Assembly (NCBI GenBank): GCA_902702965.1
Contig: CACRXP010000017.1
Coordinates: 1,795,796 to 1,859,795 of the forward strand
DNA from: Spirometra erinaceieuropaei
Taxonomy: Eukaryota > Platyhelminthes > Cestoda > Diphyllobothriidea > Diphyllobothriidae
Length of the DNA: 64,000 nt
Reading direction: 5' to 3'
Shown here: positions 35,291 to 46,094 of the stretch, piece after piece
How positions within the stretch are numbered: position 1 is the stretch's first letter
Layout of the letters: each line of letters starts with the position of its first letter
The notes under the pieces: model-generated
The model's input: only the letters and a program-made list of their open reading frames with translations
Told to the model about the DNA's origin: nothing
The model's database searches: none
Position numbers and translations under genes: made by a program

Positions 35291-35930
35291 CCAAATGAGG
35301 TCATGGTATCTTTTGATGTTACACACCTTTTTACTTCTATTCTTAAGGACCTGGCGACCTAGACAATTGAGCTGCTACTACAAAGCAAATACGATGAAAC
35401 GGAGAACCGTCTTGGACACGCCCAAGTCCTTCAGTTCCTGAAGCTCTGTCTCAGGACGTAGTTCACGTTCGACGGGACAATCTACAAACAGGTAAAGGAC
35501 ACGCCAATGGGTTCGCCGATTTCGGGATTCATCGCCGAGCCGGTCCTGAAACGGTTAGAGTCGCTGGTCTTCCAACACCACAGACCGAAATTCTGGGCCC
35601 GGTATGTGGATGACACCTTCGTCGTCATCGAACGGGATCAGGTGTTGACATTCCATGAACATCTCAACGCCGTCTTCCCGGACATTCAATTTACGATAAA
35701 GGAGGAAGAGAACAACCAGCTGGCCTTCCTAGATGTCCTCGTATGCCGCAAAGATTGTGGTGAACTAAAAACCAAAGTGTTCAGGAAAGCGACAAATACG
35801 ATGCAAGTACTGAACTTCAACAATAACCACCCAATCGGCCACAAACGCAGTTGTGTAAGGACGATCTATCGGCCTGTCGAAACGCACTGCAGTGAGCCGG
35901 AAGACAAAATTGCGGAACTACAATACCAAC
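35288..35930 (+). mobile_element. Penelope-like retroelement fragment (RT domain)
   Basis: The fragment starts near VMVSFDVTHLFTSILKDLAT, has in-frame stops at about 35361 and 35460, then runs open from 35507 with MGSPISGFIAEPVLKRLE, ARYVDDTFVVIERDQ, QLAFLDVLVCRKDCGELKTK and NNHPIGHKRSCVRTIYRPVE. The RT catalytic Y-V-D-D motif is intact. The GIY-YIG part is absent: after about 35930 the sequence switches to a reversed piece of the palindromic repeat C. The region just upstream (34850-35290) is dispersed repeat D, which also precedes the copy at 43.95 kb. Confidence 0.85.
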
Positions 35931-36010
35931 TCGTGTCCCGGCGATCGTGTCTCCTTCTTCAAGACTACTTCCTGGGACTCGTCTCTTCGCTTCTATTGGC
36001 AAAGTGAATG
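35930..36010 (-). repeat. Family C repeat fragment joined to a Penelope fragment
   Basis: GCGATCGTGTCTCCTTCTTC and CTCTTCGCTTCTATTGGCAA are the reverse of 42835-42905. The join to the RT sequence is direct. Confidence 0.6.
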
Positions 36011-36069
36011 CTGTTATTACAGGACACAAAAGGGCGTAAAACTGCGCAGTCGGCGTTCCAATGAGTTTC

Positions 36070-36290
36070 ACAAAAGATTACGCATGTTAGATCGCGGGAG
36101 ACAGGGTTGTGGACACGGTGACTTGCGTGTTATTTAGTTTACAGTGAATGTATACTTCCGCAACATCTACAGCACTCCCTTCTCCTTCTTTACCTGGACC
36201 AGGTCTGAAGACGTAGTCAAGAAGACTGGAAACGGGGGGAGGGGGGCGCAGGTGGATGGTACGGCCACCCAAACAAGGGAACCTACGGAA
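36070..36290 (-). repeat. Dispersed repeat E, minus strand
   Basis: The minus strand reads GTACCATCCACCTGCGCCCC, then TTGACTACGTCTTCAGACCT, and towards the low end the counterpart of the GCAAGTCACCGT block. Confidence 0.55.
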
Positions 36291-36519
36291 GGTTTAACCC
36301 AGCAGACATTTAGAATATTCCAAATGTTTTCGTTTACGAAACAACTCTCTAGAAAACGCGTTACCAAATGTCCTTATTAATTAGGTTGCACGGTCTGACG
36401 GTAGCCCACTCCAAACTTTCTATCGTTTTGATTTTGTCTTCGTAAACTATGTAATACGAATGGCTCCAGGGGATAGAAATCAAGCATGCAAATGATAGTA
36501 AAACTGTGTAGCCGCCGGT

Positions 36520-36872
36520 AGAGGGGCGCTTACCGATCGTGCTTACGAGACCCACTCGTACCATTGTGCCTTACGGGCTCTCTCTCGAGCCCAAACAGCA
36601 GCCGCACAGCGGCAATTGATGTAGTCAGGATGTTATTACCGACAAAGACAATGGAGGCTGGAATAATCACTTCTGGCTTATTAGCCATCGTCAGCCGCTC
36701 ATATCCAACCCCAAAGTGTGAGACAACTGGGGCTCGAACTCTGGACCTGATAGTTAGAAGTCGAGCGGCTCTAACCACTGGGCCACGAGCCGTTGTCCTC
36801 TCGGTTTTGATCGGGAATGTACAATGGTAGAGGGACGCTCACCGATCGTTCTTGCGGAACCCACTCGTCCCG
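36520..36872 (-). repeat. tRNA-derived SINE, one unit plus the start of a second
   Basis: The unit starts at GGTAGAGGGGCGCTTACCGA (about 36517) and the same start recurs at about 36824, giving a period of roughly 307 bp. The tRNA-like head lies near 36790-36700 on the minus strand, with TGGTTAGAGCCGCTCGACTT and a B box GGTCCAGAGTTCGAGCC. The tail side has the ACAAAGACAATGGAGGCTGG and TTCTGGCTTATTAGCC blocks found in all copies. Confidence 0.75.
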
Positions 36873-38268
36873 TTGTGTAGCCACTCTATGGGCCCTAATC
36901 AATCAGTTCATAGGTCGTCAAGTATCTCTTTGAGCTAATTACGGACGACACGAGCACAATCTGGAGCAGCCCCGTCCTGTTGAAATTACACATTGTCACG
37001 TATACCAAGATTTCCTGACACGAGAACCACTATATGTTGCAATAATTGACAAAGGACTGCCTTGGAACTTTGACAAATTAGTTACCTTTGAAAGCAGTCT
37101 CATCTAGAACGCTTCAAACATACACTTGCCCACTAATTTCTTCATTAAAATCTCGGTTCTAGCCATTACTCTCGCATCATACTGCCTTTGACTAAAAACA
37201 ACATAACAGGAGTTGGTTGGTACCAAAAAGATGACGTCAACCAACGTTTCCATTCGGACTCAATACGCCTTCATCACTGAATGCCGTGGCCTGATTGAAA
37301 CCAGGAGTATACTTCCTCTCGCCGATCCGCGTATTCTAAGCGATATCTCTGTAGTGTCGAACAGCGCGGTGTGGTTGAAAACCGAATTTATGCAGTATTT
37401 TGCCATAGTGCCCATTGTTGCATTCTTAGACAAGTCGCCAAGCGCTTTTTCGTGCGTCACTCCATATTTTTTTGCATGTTGTTATGAGCATTCAGGTCGT
37501 CAGCTGATGCGCATAACCTGCTCCTCCTCTGAACATCGTGGACGGTGTCTGTTTTTCGGAAATTAATAAGCCCCTTTCAGCGCCTAGCTGCCTGCCCAAA
37601 TGGCTGAAATTCATATTTTTTTACGGTCTTGCCACATCCGCAACCGTAATCCATGTAAATAGCTGCAAATTGGACCTCCTCGTCAGTGGAGAATTTCGAT
37701 GCTTCTGCTTCCTCTGCTATTGTCTGTCGTTGTTAATTACCATCTCGGAGGGCCAAACGAATGTCACTTCCATGCAAGGCACTGGCAACTGACCGCGCGC
37801 GTGGGTTTGGTAGTGCACACACTCACCTTACGGATTTAAATGTCACAATCGGCTACTGCGATTGCTCATGATTGAAAACCTGGAATGAGATGTTTCCACT
37901 CACTTTATGATTCGGAGACTTCTAGGGCATAATTTATTTCCCTCTACCACTGCCCAACAGTCCGGATCTCCCCTTAACTAATGAAGAAGCACACTTCAGG
38001 GTATTGGGTGGTTCTGCCCTTATTTGAGCTAAAGCTAGAGGTGATCTGAATGTCATCTTGCTGGGATCGAAGACGCCCTCGCCTCCCTAGTCGAAGTTAC
38101 GTTTGCATGACCTCTTGAAACTCTGATTATCATTATTGCTATTATTATCATTGATATTTTGCATTATCCACTGTAGTAAATGCCAGCTCCACGCTCTCCG
38201 GTTACGGACAGCCTTCAATAAACCAGGTTAACATTGACGAGCTCTGTTCCAGGAACTGACCCTATCAG
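36873..38268. other. Intron sequence, unassigned
   Basis: A plus frame of 117 codons at 37213-37566 matches nothing I know. A short ATTATC/ATTATT-rich patch lies near 38130-38160. Confidence 0.5.
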
Positions 38269-39240
38269 TTGACAAACGATTGTGAGGCATCAGTCGATAA
38301 TTCAATAGAGTTTCTGGACACATTACAAGTACTGAAAACCACATCAAATGAGATACTGACATCTTTTGAAGTCGTCTTTCTGTTTACATCCATACCACTG
38401 GATTTGGCAAGACAATGTACAGAAGAAGTGCCCAGTTCTACAACACGGATATACCTGCAGCTGCTTTGCCAGGACTCTTGGACCTATGCCCCGAAACAAA
38501 CTTTACATTTGCGCTGGAATACTACTTACATGTGAAGGGAACCCGTATGGGATCGACCATATCTGGCTTTCTTGCAGAAGCCCTACCATTGGTTAACCCA
38601 AAATTATGGGTACGTTATGTTGATAACACCTTTGTAATTGTTAAAAGAGATCAACCGAAAATGCCCCACAGCATTATTAACTTGACTCTTCCAGGAATCA
38701 CAATTACACTCGAGAAAGAGGCTGACGGCAAATGCCCATCTCTTGATGTCCTCCTACAGGGAAAGACTGACGGGACGTTTCACACACGAGTTTAACGTAA
38801 GGAGACCTGCCTTGTTTAATTTCCGAGGAAATTAATGCGCAAACTTGGAATAAATCTTTCGAAACGGGCCTTTTCAGGCACGGTCCAAATTTTGATATGA
38901 ATATTTGAGCTGAAATCCGTCAGCTGCTGCGGAATAACCGCTTAACATTCACGAACCGCCAACAGGCAGCCAGTAGTATAGAACTGTGCTATGATTTACC
39001 GTACAAACAACACAGGCATTAGCTAAAAGCCCAGGCACGCGTGTTTTGCCGATCTTATGCAGCTGCCTGACGCAGCTGCGAGGGGTTCGGCTCGTCAGTG
39101 GGCCCCCCAGCTTTCCTACGCAAAAATTCTTTTACATTACGAGAGTAATCACCTGATCTCTCACAAACGGAGTGCCGTGAACAGGTTACTTAACCGAGCA
39201 ACAACTCACTGCTCTGACAACAGAATCCTACTAGACTGAA
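38269..39240 (+). pseudogene. Penelope-like retroelement fragment, decayed and interrupted
   Basis: Pieces of Penelope-type RT appear in shifting frames: ILTSFEVVFLFTSIPLDLA near 38350, then KGTRMGSTISGFLAEALP and WVRYVDNTFVIVKRDQ, and CPSLDVLLQGKTDGTFHTRV ending at a stop at 38793-38795. The catalytic motif reads Y-V-D-N, with the second Asp lost. About 300 bp of unrelated or unrecognised sequence follow, after which LHYESNHLISHKRSAV and RATTHCSDN continue the element at about 39130-39230. A frameshift near 38410, the lost Asp and the insertion show this copy is dead. Confidence 0.8.
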
Positions 39241-39329
39241 CTGAATTATTTGTTCAACCTCTTTTCCCAAAATGGGCATTTTAGAAATTGGCTAGATAGC
39301 AGTTGTTAGCCCGGAATGGGAAGCGGACT

Positions 39330-39620
39330 CGACCTTAACCCTAATCCCAACCTTAGCCCTAACCCTAAGCTCAACCGTTGCCGTTAACAGTTAACCCTAA
39401 CGAAAACCCTAACCCTAGCCGAAATCGTAAACGTAACCGTAGCCCTTAGACATAGCCGTAACTGAGAAGCCTAACTGTAATACTGGAACTTATTCGTACG
39501 CTCAAACCCTAACCATAATCAGAAAACCGAAGCCTAAAGGCATAACCCTAAACGGAAAATCGGAAACCATTAACCGGTACCCTAATCCTAACCCCAAACG
39601 TAAAACGGGAGCCAAATGTG
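39330..39620 (-). repeat. Degenerate telomere-like array (CCCTAA type)
   Basis: Many CCCTAA or CCGTAA hexamer-like units appear, for example CCTTAACCCTAATCCCAACC and ACGAAAACCCTAACCCTAGC. Units are often one or two bases off the TTAGGG complement, and no long perfect run is left. Confidence 0.75.
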
Positions 39621-41699
39621 TCCGATGTGACTATGGAGGCCCACAAAACAACCCCAGTAAACAACCCCCCAGCCATCTGTAATGCGGCTCCGGACTACCA
39701 ACTACGATATAGCCTAGAAATTATGTACATCGATGCAGAGGCAACAGGAGCTAAAAGAAAAAGACAGAGAACTAGATTTTTCAGATCAAGCGCCCAAACT
39801 AAAAACTGGGGAGCACTTCCGAACATAAAGAACGGATCCGAACTAGTCGAAATACGCCTGAGGAAGTACCAAATACACGAGGTGCACAAACCGACGACTG
39901 AACTTCGTTACCAGCTTGTACACCCTAAGGTTAGTTTTGGTTATTTGGATGAGAACGAAGTTATATCTAAGATACAATACGCCACCTGTAATGCGGTTTA
40001 CTATAGTCAAGCTGGAAAATCTGCCACCACACGCATACACGAACATCAGCTGGAAGTAAACGGGTGAGACCACTAGTTCCAGGTTCCTATACACAGCCTG
40101 GAAACTGGACACAGACTGACCTGGAACAAGACTCACATTATAGGTTTCTGCTCAGCTATGAAAGAGCGACAATTTTTAGAGGTTATTTATTCTGATAATT
40201 CATGCATCAATAGACACATCGAACTAGTTGATGTGTACAACGATCACAAGGAAAAGGGGAAAAGGCGTTAACCAATCAGGACGTGATGTCAACCCGCAGT
40301 AAAGGCTGACTGGCAGGAGTGACAGACCAATATCGACTTTTCGGACGTTTAAATCGTAACGGTTTTGCATACTTACTACACGTCTGACGAATTCTGAAGC
40401 TAAAGTCGAAAATTTGCGAAATAAGTTGTGATATCTTTTCCAAAGGACTAATTTCTTCCGAAATATGTATGTTACACATAGTAGAATGCGATTAGTCCTT
40501 TGCAAAATGCGACAGACCTTATTCCCTAGATTTTTGACACTGGTTCCCGAGGTCGACTTCAGAAATGGGCTAAATGTGCAAAAAAGTCGAAAAATTTTAT
40601 TGTGCCTAGAATCGATACTGCCCACCCCTCCCTGCCTATAAGTCGCGACCACGGGTTACACCCCGTGCAGGTTGGCTGTCGCTTCTTCCAGCTTTCCCTT
40701 TCAAATTGTTCTCGGAATATTGGTAAATAGTTGGCGGTCTTCAGTGTTTTCAATTGAATGCCCATAAAGAGAGAGAGAAAGACATGCTTTACTTTGAGAA
40801 CCTCATTCCAAAATATCAACAAAAATGTACACTCTGTTCTATTTGTTTAGTAAAATATACCTTGAAAATATTTATTGAAGTAGTAATTTCTTGGCCATTC
40901 TTCCAAACGCAGACGGCCGTTTGGGTCATATTTGTAGGCTCACCTAAACATGGAACCTCACCGCCGAGATAAATGAACGGCCGCAACAAAATTTGGTAAT
41001 TAATATGCTCAAGGTCAATTGAAACACCTCTAATATGTTACCTCTTAAAAGGTTCCGTAATGAGATAGTTCGCTGACGGGTGCCTGCGTACTTTGTCTTC
41101 CTCCGAGATAAAGTACAGTTAAAAATTGGAACGTTTTGTCAGCTTTTCCCCTTTCCCAAAAAATAATGATAACATCTCTTCTGCAAACTAAATAACCCAC
41201 TTTTCTCCTTATATTACAGCTATTTTCGTTATATTTGCTTACTTCAAGGCTCCGTTCTGATTATAAATGCACAACAGAAGTGACCATGCAAAATAAAATG
41301 AAATTATCAGAAATGTTAATTTTCTGCCTAATCCGCTTCTAAATTATGAAGCTTGACCATACAAAGCTAAACTATCGTACGTTTGCAATCTAACATAGCC
41401 ACTTCGTAAAGGGTTTTTTAACCGTAATTTGTTCAGTAGTCGCAAAGGGTGGAGAAATATCGGAAAGTCTAAACAAAGGATTGTTTGTGGGCGTTATTAC
41501 TACGTTTTGAGGCATAAAGTCACAGAGATTTGAAAACTCCACTTTTTATAATCGATTAAATTGCTAGCTGTCCAAACATAACTTTCTTACTAACACCCTG
41601 GCCCATCTGATTTATGCGGTGAAACTCCCAAGAATAGATTACTCTTTTCTCATGAACGAACACGGGCGGATGAGTAAACTTAGCATATAACGGTTATTG
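39621..41699. other. Intron sequence, unassigned
   Basis: A plus frame of 149 codons (39618-40067) begins in the telomere-like array and is followed by a 142-codon minus frame (40224-40652). Neither resembles a known family. The region from about 40980 to 41640 is A/T-rich and empty. Confidence 0.5.
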
Positions 41700-42005
41700 G
41701 CAAGGGATACCATCCATAAGGACACAATCTCCAGACTTGAACCTATCCCTTCTCCTAGGCGCCAAGTCACTGTCGCAACTGGTCGGTCATCTGATGCAGG
41801 GATTGGGTGCAGTGGCTGAGAGCCTTCCAAGCCACCTCATCTTCTCTTCTCTCTGGGCCACAAAAGGTCCACTGTTCGATCCGGTCGTACATCAAATGTG
41901 AGGATTGGGTGCAGCGGTTAACAAATCTAAACGGCTCGTTTACGCGTGCCGCACACGACCCGGCTCCCCACACAGTACACTAGGTCTGCACACAGAGAGG
42001 AATGA
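41700..42005 (+). repeat. Dispersed repeat D, with internal duplication
   Basis: CTGGTCGGTCATCTGATGCA followed by GGGATTGGGTGCAGTGGCTG appears, then a diverged second version (GAGGATTGGGTGCAGCGGTT) and GTTTACGCGTGCCGCACACG. Confidence 0.6.
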
Positions 42006-42789
42006 TGTGCGGTACTGAAACTGGCAACAGCTATGCATCAGAGCATTTTCGCGTCAGCACACGTCGGAGGGATTGCCCCTCGTTCCCACTCCGAATGCTT
42101 CGTGTTGGAAGTCCTGTTGGAAAAATGCGAAAATTCAGTACATTTGAGGTCCTTAATAAAAAGACACCCGATCTCCCTCTGTGGGTTAGATCGATGGAGG
42201 CGGCAGTAAATGGTCCCTATTGAAGTCCTCCGTCCGGGAAACGGTTAAATTAGGTCATGGACTCACTTAGGGGGTGGAGTCTCAGCTGCTGGATTGGCCC
42301 AGGAACCCTACAACTGTTTACCCAAACCGCAACGCACCTTGGCAACACTGTGACGTGGCCACCATGAGTCGCTAGTAAACATTTTTATTGGCATCGCTGC
42401 TTTACGGTTAGGCTCCCGAGCCAAAGAGTTAGAGGAGACAACCTCGAACAAACAATCTGAGCTGCTGCTGGACATCCGCCTGCACTCAAAATTCCAAAGA
42501 AAGTTCGTGGAAAATGTCCAGTGGCCCAGTTGAGGATTGCTTTGGCCGTCCACAGAAGGCGATCCTAAGTGAGGGTCAGATGCAAACTAGGCAGACTCTA
42601 GAGTCTGATAAGTAATCAGTCGCGAACAGCGCAACGGTATTGCCTTCGGCTGTGACTGGACACTTGTCCGCCGGATCGGTTTTCTGCAGGGCGGATGAGG
42701 GCGAAAATCGACAAGTTTAGGACTCACACGCAGTCGATCCGACGAGCTGCGGTTTAGATTTTAGAATACCTAGGGGCTAGGATCCGCCC

Positions 42790-43090
42790 ATTTCTGACAC
42801 AGGGATGGGCTTCAGTGGCTGACAAAACTAAAACAACCTGCCAATAGAAGCGAAGACGCGAATTCCAGGAAACATTCACGAAGAAGGAGAGACAATTGCT
42901 GGAACAAGAACTGCCAACTGTGATAGACAGACAGCGGCCTATAAAAGTACATACAATAAGTACTGCAACATTTGGGGTATTTACTACCCTTATCTGACAC
43001 TGTCTCTAATGATGGATCTGAGTGAAATTCCGAAGCGTCAGGCTAATAAAGCTCTTGTTTCAATGATCGTGCCTCCTTTGCTCAAACTGC
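42790..43090. repeat. Family C repeat, shortened palindrome
   Basis: The left side reads GACAATTGCTGGAACAAGAA and the right side, reversed, the same start (CATTGAAACAAGAGC). Between them are CTGCAACATTTGGGGTATTT and CTGACACTGTCTCTAATGAT. The outer left part, CCAATAGAAGCGAAGACGCG, also appears reversed at the end of the Penelope fragment near 36000. Confidence 0.6.
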
Positions 43091-43600
43091 CTGTCTGCAC
43101 ATGTCACACGCGACCTGCATAGAGCATGTCCACCAGATTTTTACACAAAGTGATATTCAGCTTGCATTTAACTGTGTGGGAGTGCTGTAAATGACACATT
43201 ATGAAGGCGCCATCGAGTCTGGCTCGGAGCTCACTAGTCGGCAACTCCACACAAAAGCACATACGACCTACAGCGATGTCTGATTTGTTTATTAGTTGGC
43301 TGCGTTCCAACACAAGACGTTTAGCGCCTCGGGGCAGATTCAGGCGAGTCTGGTGTGTTATAGTGAGGAATGAGCTCACCGTCGTACGGAAGCGGATCCC
43401 AGGTTTGGCCTCGAGCTCTCTTCCTCCTCAATTGCACCAGTTGACTGTCCAAGTCGGTGAATCAACTGATATGGAGATTGGGCTCACTGGCTGACAGAAC
43501 TAAAGCAGTCTGACCGCGCATGCAAACTGAGCGCACTCCCCTCCCTCCAAAACATAGCGTACCAGGTTTTCACGCAACGGAAGACATACACACACAAATT
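43090..43600 (+). repeat. Dispersed repeat D, preceding the best Penelope-like copy
   Basis: GTGTGGGAGTGCTGTAAATG, GAGATTGGGCTCACTGGCTG and ACCAGGTTTTCACGCAACGG follow the D order. It ends just before the GA-rich tract and the RT frame at 43.95 kb. Confidence 0.6.
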
Positions 43601-43633
43601 GCTGAGGATCCGACGAAAGCGCAGGCCGCATCA

Positions 43634-43945
43634 ATGAAAGAAGAAGAAGAAGAAGAAGAAGAAGGGGAGGAAGAAGAGGATGAAGAGGAAGAGGAAGAGG
43701 ATGAGGAAGAAGAAGAGGATGAGGAAGAAGAAGAAGAAGAAGAAGAAGAAGAAGAGGAAGAGGAAGAGGAAGAAGACGAAGAAGAAGAAGAAGAAGAAGA
43801 AGAAGAGGAAGAGAAAGAAGAAGAAGAGGAAGAGAAAGAAGAAGAAGAGGAAGAGGAGGAGGAGGAGGAGGAGGAGGAGGAAGAAGAAGAAGATGAAAAG
43901 GAAGAGGAAGAAGAAGAAGAAGAGGAAGAGGAGGAAGAAGAAAGT
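43634..43945 (+). repeat. GAA/GAG microsatellite (purine tract)
   Basis: About 310 bp consist almost only of GAA, GAG and GAT triplets. It gives long poly-Glu, poly-Lys/Arg and, reversed, poly-Leu/Phe frames that should not be read as proteins. It stands where the N-terminal part of the following Penelope frame would be expected. Confidence 0.95.
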
Positions 43946-43949
43946 GAAC

Positions 43950-45401
43950 GAGCTCAGTCGGAGAAAGCTCATAAATCCCGCGGACTCCAAATTTCTGACT
44001 CCCAACGACACCCGTATCGCACATGCTTATAGCCTCCCAAAGGTGCACAAAGCAGATGCTCCGTTGAGGATCATAGTGCCGCTCATTGAATTGCCTGCAT
44101 ATAACCTTGCCAAATGGCTGTACATGCACCTAAAGCATCTCATCAATGGATGGCAGTACAGCATCAACAACTCTCATGCTTTCCTTCAGATGATCCAAGG
44201 CCTTAATGTAAGCCCCGATGAATGCATTTTACCGTTTGATGTAGTTGCTCTATCTTCCTCAATACCGCATAAGTTGACAACTTAGAGAGTAGCTCGAAGC
44301 CTAGAGGAAACTCCAATCGGCATTCCAACACAGCAAGTTTTAGACATGCTTGGGCTCTGCCTTAAAAACTATTGTCAATTCGATGGCAAGTATTACCAAC
44401 AGGTTAAGGGAACCCCAATGGGTTCACCGATATCGGGCCTACTCGCCGAACTAGTCTTACAAAGACTAGAAGAACTTGTTATTCAAGCCATGAGACCAAA
44501 GATGTGGCTCCGCTATGTAGATGATACCTTCATAGTCATAAAAAACTGCGAAGTTGAACGACTGCACCAGAGTCTTAACGGTGTCTTTCCCGCCATACAC
44601 TTTACTCTCGAAGAAGCAACTGGGGACATCCTCCCTTTTCTCGACGTCAGTGTACAAAGACTGAGTGATGGCAATCTCGCAACCACCGTCCACGGAAAAT
44701 ACTTCGGTGCCGAAATCCTCAACTACGGGAGCAACCATCCTGCGGCCCACAAAAAAAGCTGCGTCCGAACTCTTTCTCACCGCGCCTTTCGGTACTGTAG
44801 CAGCGAGTATCTACTCAAGAGAGAACTAGCCTGCTTATGCCACTTATTCCGATCTAACGGATATTCGATGAGTTTCGTGAAAAACTGTCTCAGACGTCGG
44901 AGGCAACCAAAAGTTCAGAGTTCAAGTGGAAAGGTGGCACAGAGGAAATATTATTCCTTGCCCTGCATGCGAGGAATTTCCGAAGCGACTGCCCGACAAC
45001 TAAACCGGTCTGGCATCTGCATTGCCCACAAGCCGTCGTCCTCCTTACGCGCAGCACTATCCCGGGCAAAGGATCCCTTACTCAAAGAACAACAAAGTAA
45101 CGTCATTTACCGTATCCCGTGCGCTAACTGCCGTTGCGTCTACATTGGTCACACGGGTTGACGACTTGGGACTCGCATTAATGAACACAAGTTAGCTATC
45201 CGTCGACGCGACCCCTTATCTCTCGTTTTTGCACACGCTCTTGATTGTGACCACCGTTTCAATTGGGACGGTACTGAAGTGGTCGCCATGGCTAACACAA
45301 AACATGCGCGGGAATTCCTCGAAGCTTGGCACTCCGGTGCATATAGCATTAACTGGCCTGTTGACCTAGATGTCCACTACGAGGGTCTCCGATCGCCGTA
45401 G
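43950..45401 (+). mobile_element. Penelope-like retroelement, RT plus GIY-YIG, nearly open frame
   Basis: One reading frame runs from the GA-rich tract to a TAG at 45399-45401, broken only by TAG at 44283-44285 and TGA at 45159-45161. It encodes HAYSLPKVHKADAPLRIIVP, NLAKWLYMHL, KGTPMGSPISGLLAELV, the catalytic LRYVDDTFIVI and ILPFLDVSVQRL, all typical of Penelope-like reverse transcriptase. It also has SNHPAAHKKSCVRTL. A GIY-YIG type endonuclease region follows with IYRIPCANCRCVYIGHTG and RINEHK, then FAHALDCDHRFNWD. The RT aspartates Y-V-D-D are intact. The N-terminal part found in complete elements is missing, replaced by the purine repeat. The element lies in the ABCC intron, opposite to the direction of the host gene. 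Confidence 0.9.
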
Positions 45402-46094
45402 TCTGACTGGCGCCCACCGTAAGTAGAACAACAGCTAATGCGTGCCCGGACATGTAGGATCCCGCCGACACGCCATTCCTCCCTCACTGCCCTACTCCCA
45501 ACCCCCAGTCCCCCCAACACGGTGAACCACAGCTGGGAGCCATGACACATATCCCCACATCCGGCACCTATCACAAAACGATGCACACCTCCCCCTCGCA
45601 AGGTCGTCTGCTTACCTCTGTATGCGTCCTCAACCAGCAGTGTGACAATCCCACCTCTCACTATTCACTTTGGTGCAAACAGCTCGAACATTTGCGAGCA
45701 AAAGTCTTTTTTTCCGACGGAATTCCGCCTTTCATCATAAACAAGGATCTCTAAAAATTAGGAAAACGGAGGGGCTGGTCATAAAGTAGAGTTATACACC
45801 TGGATTTGCAAGCTGATTACATCAACCCGTCGGCAAAGCAAATGAACAGTGAGAGGTGGAATTGTCGCACTAATTTTTCATCGCATTAACAGTGACATAG
45901 ACAAACGATCTTGCGAGGGGACATCTGCATCGTGTTGTGATGGGTTCTGGAGTTGAACAGGGGCGGTGAGAGTCTCATTTGTGGCTTGCGATGCCAAGGG
46001 CGGGAGAAGGAAATAGTGTGTCAGTAATATTTTTCATGTGCATGCATACATTAGTAACCATTGTTTTTCAGATGTGCACCAGCCACTGAACCGT
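45402..46094. other. Sequence 3' of the Penelope-like copy
   Basis: This lies between two oppositely oriented Penelope copies. It may include the 3' untranslated part of the 43.95-45.40 kb element, but no end could be fixed. Confidence 0.4.

Noticed and set aside
43520..44129. Long poly-Glu, poly-Lys/Arg and poly-Leu/Phe frames over 43.6-43.95 kb
   Set aside because: They are three readings of one GAA/GAG microsatellite on both strands. Only the part after 43950 in one frame is real coding sequence, from a retroelement.
43630..45401. The Penelope frame as a host gene with an acidic N-terminal domain
   Set aside because: The acidic part is a microsatellite and the rest has in-frame stops and relatives at four other places, as expected of a retroelement.
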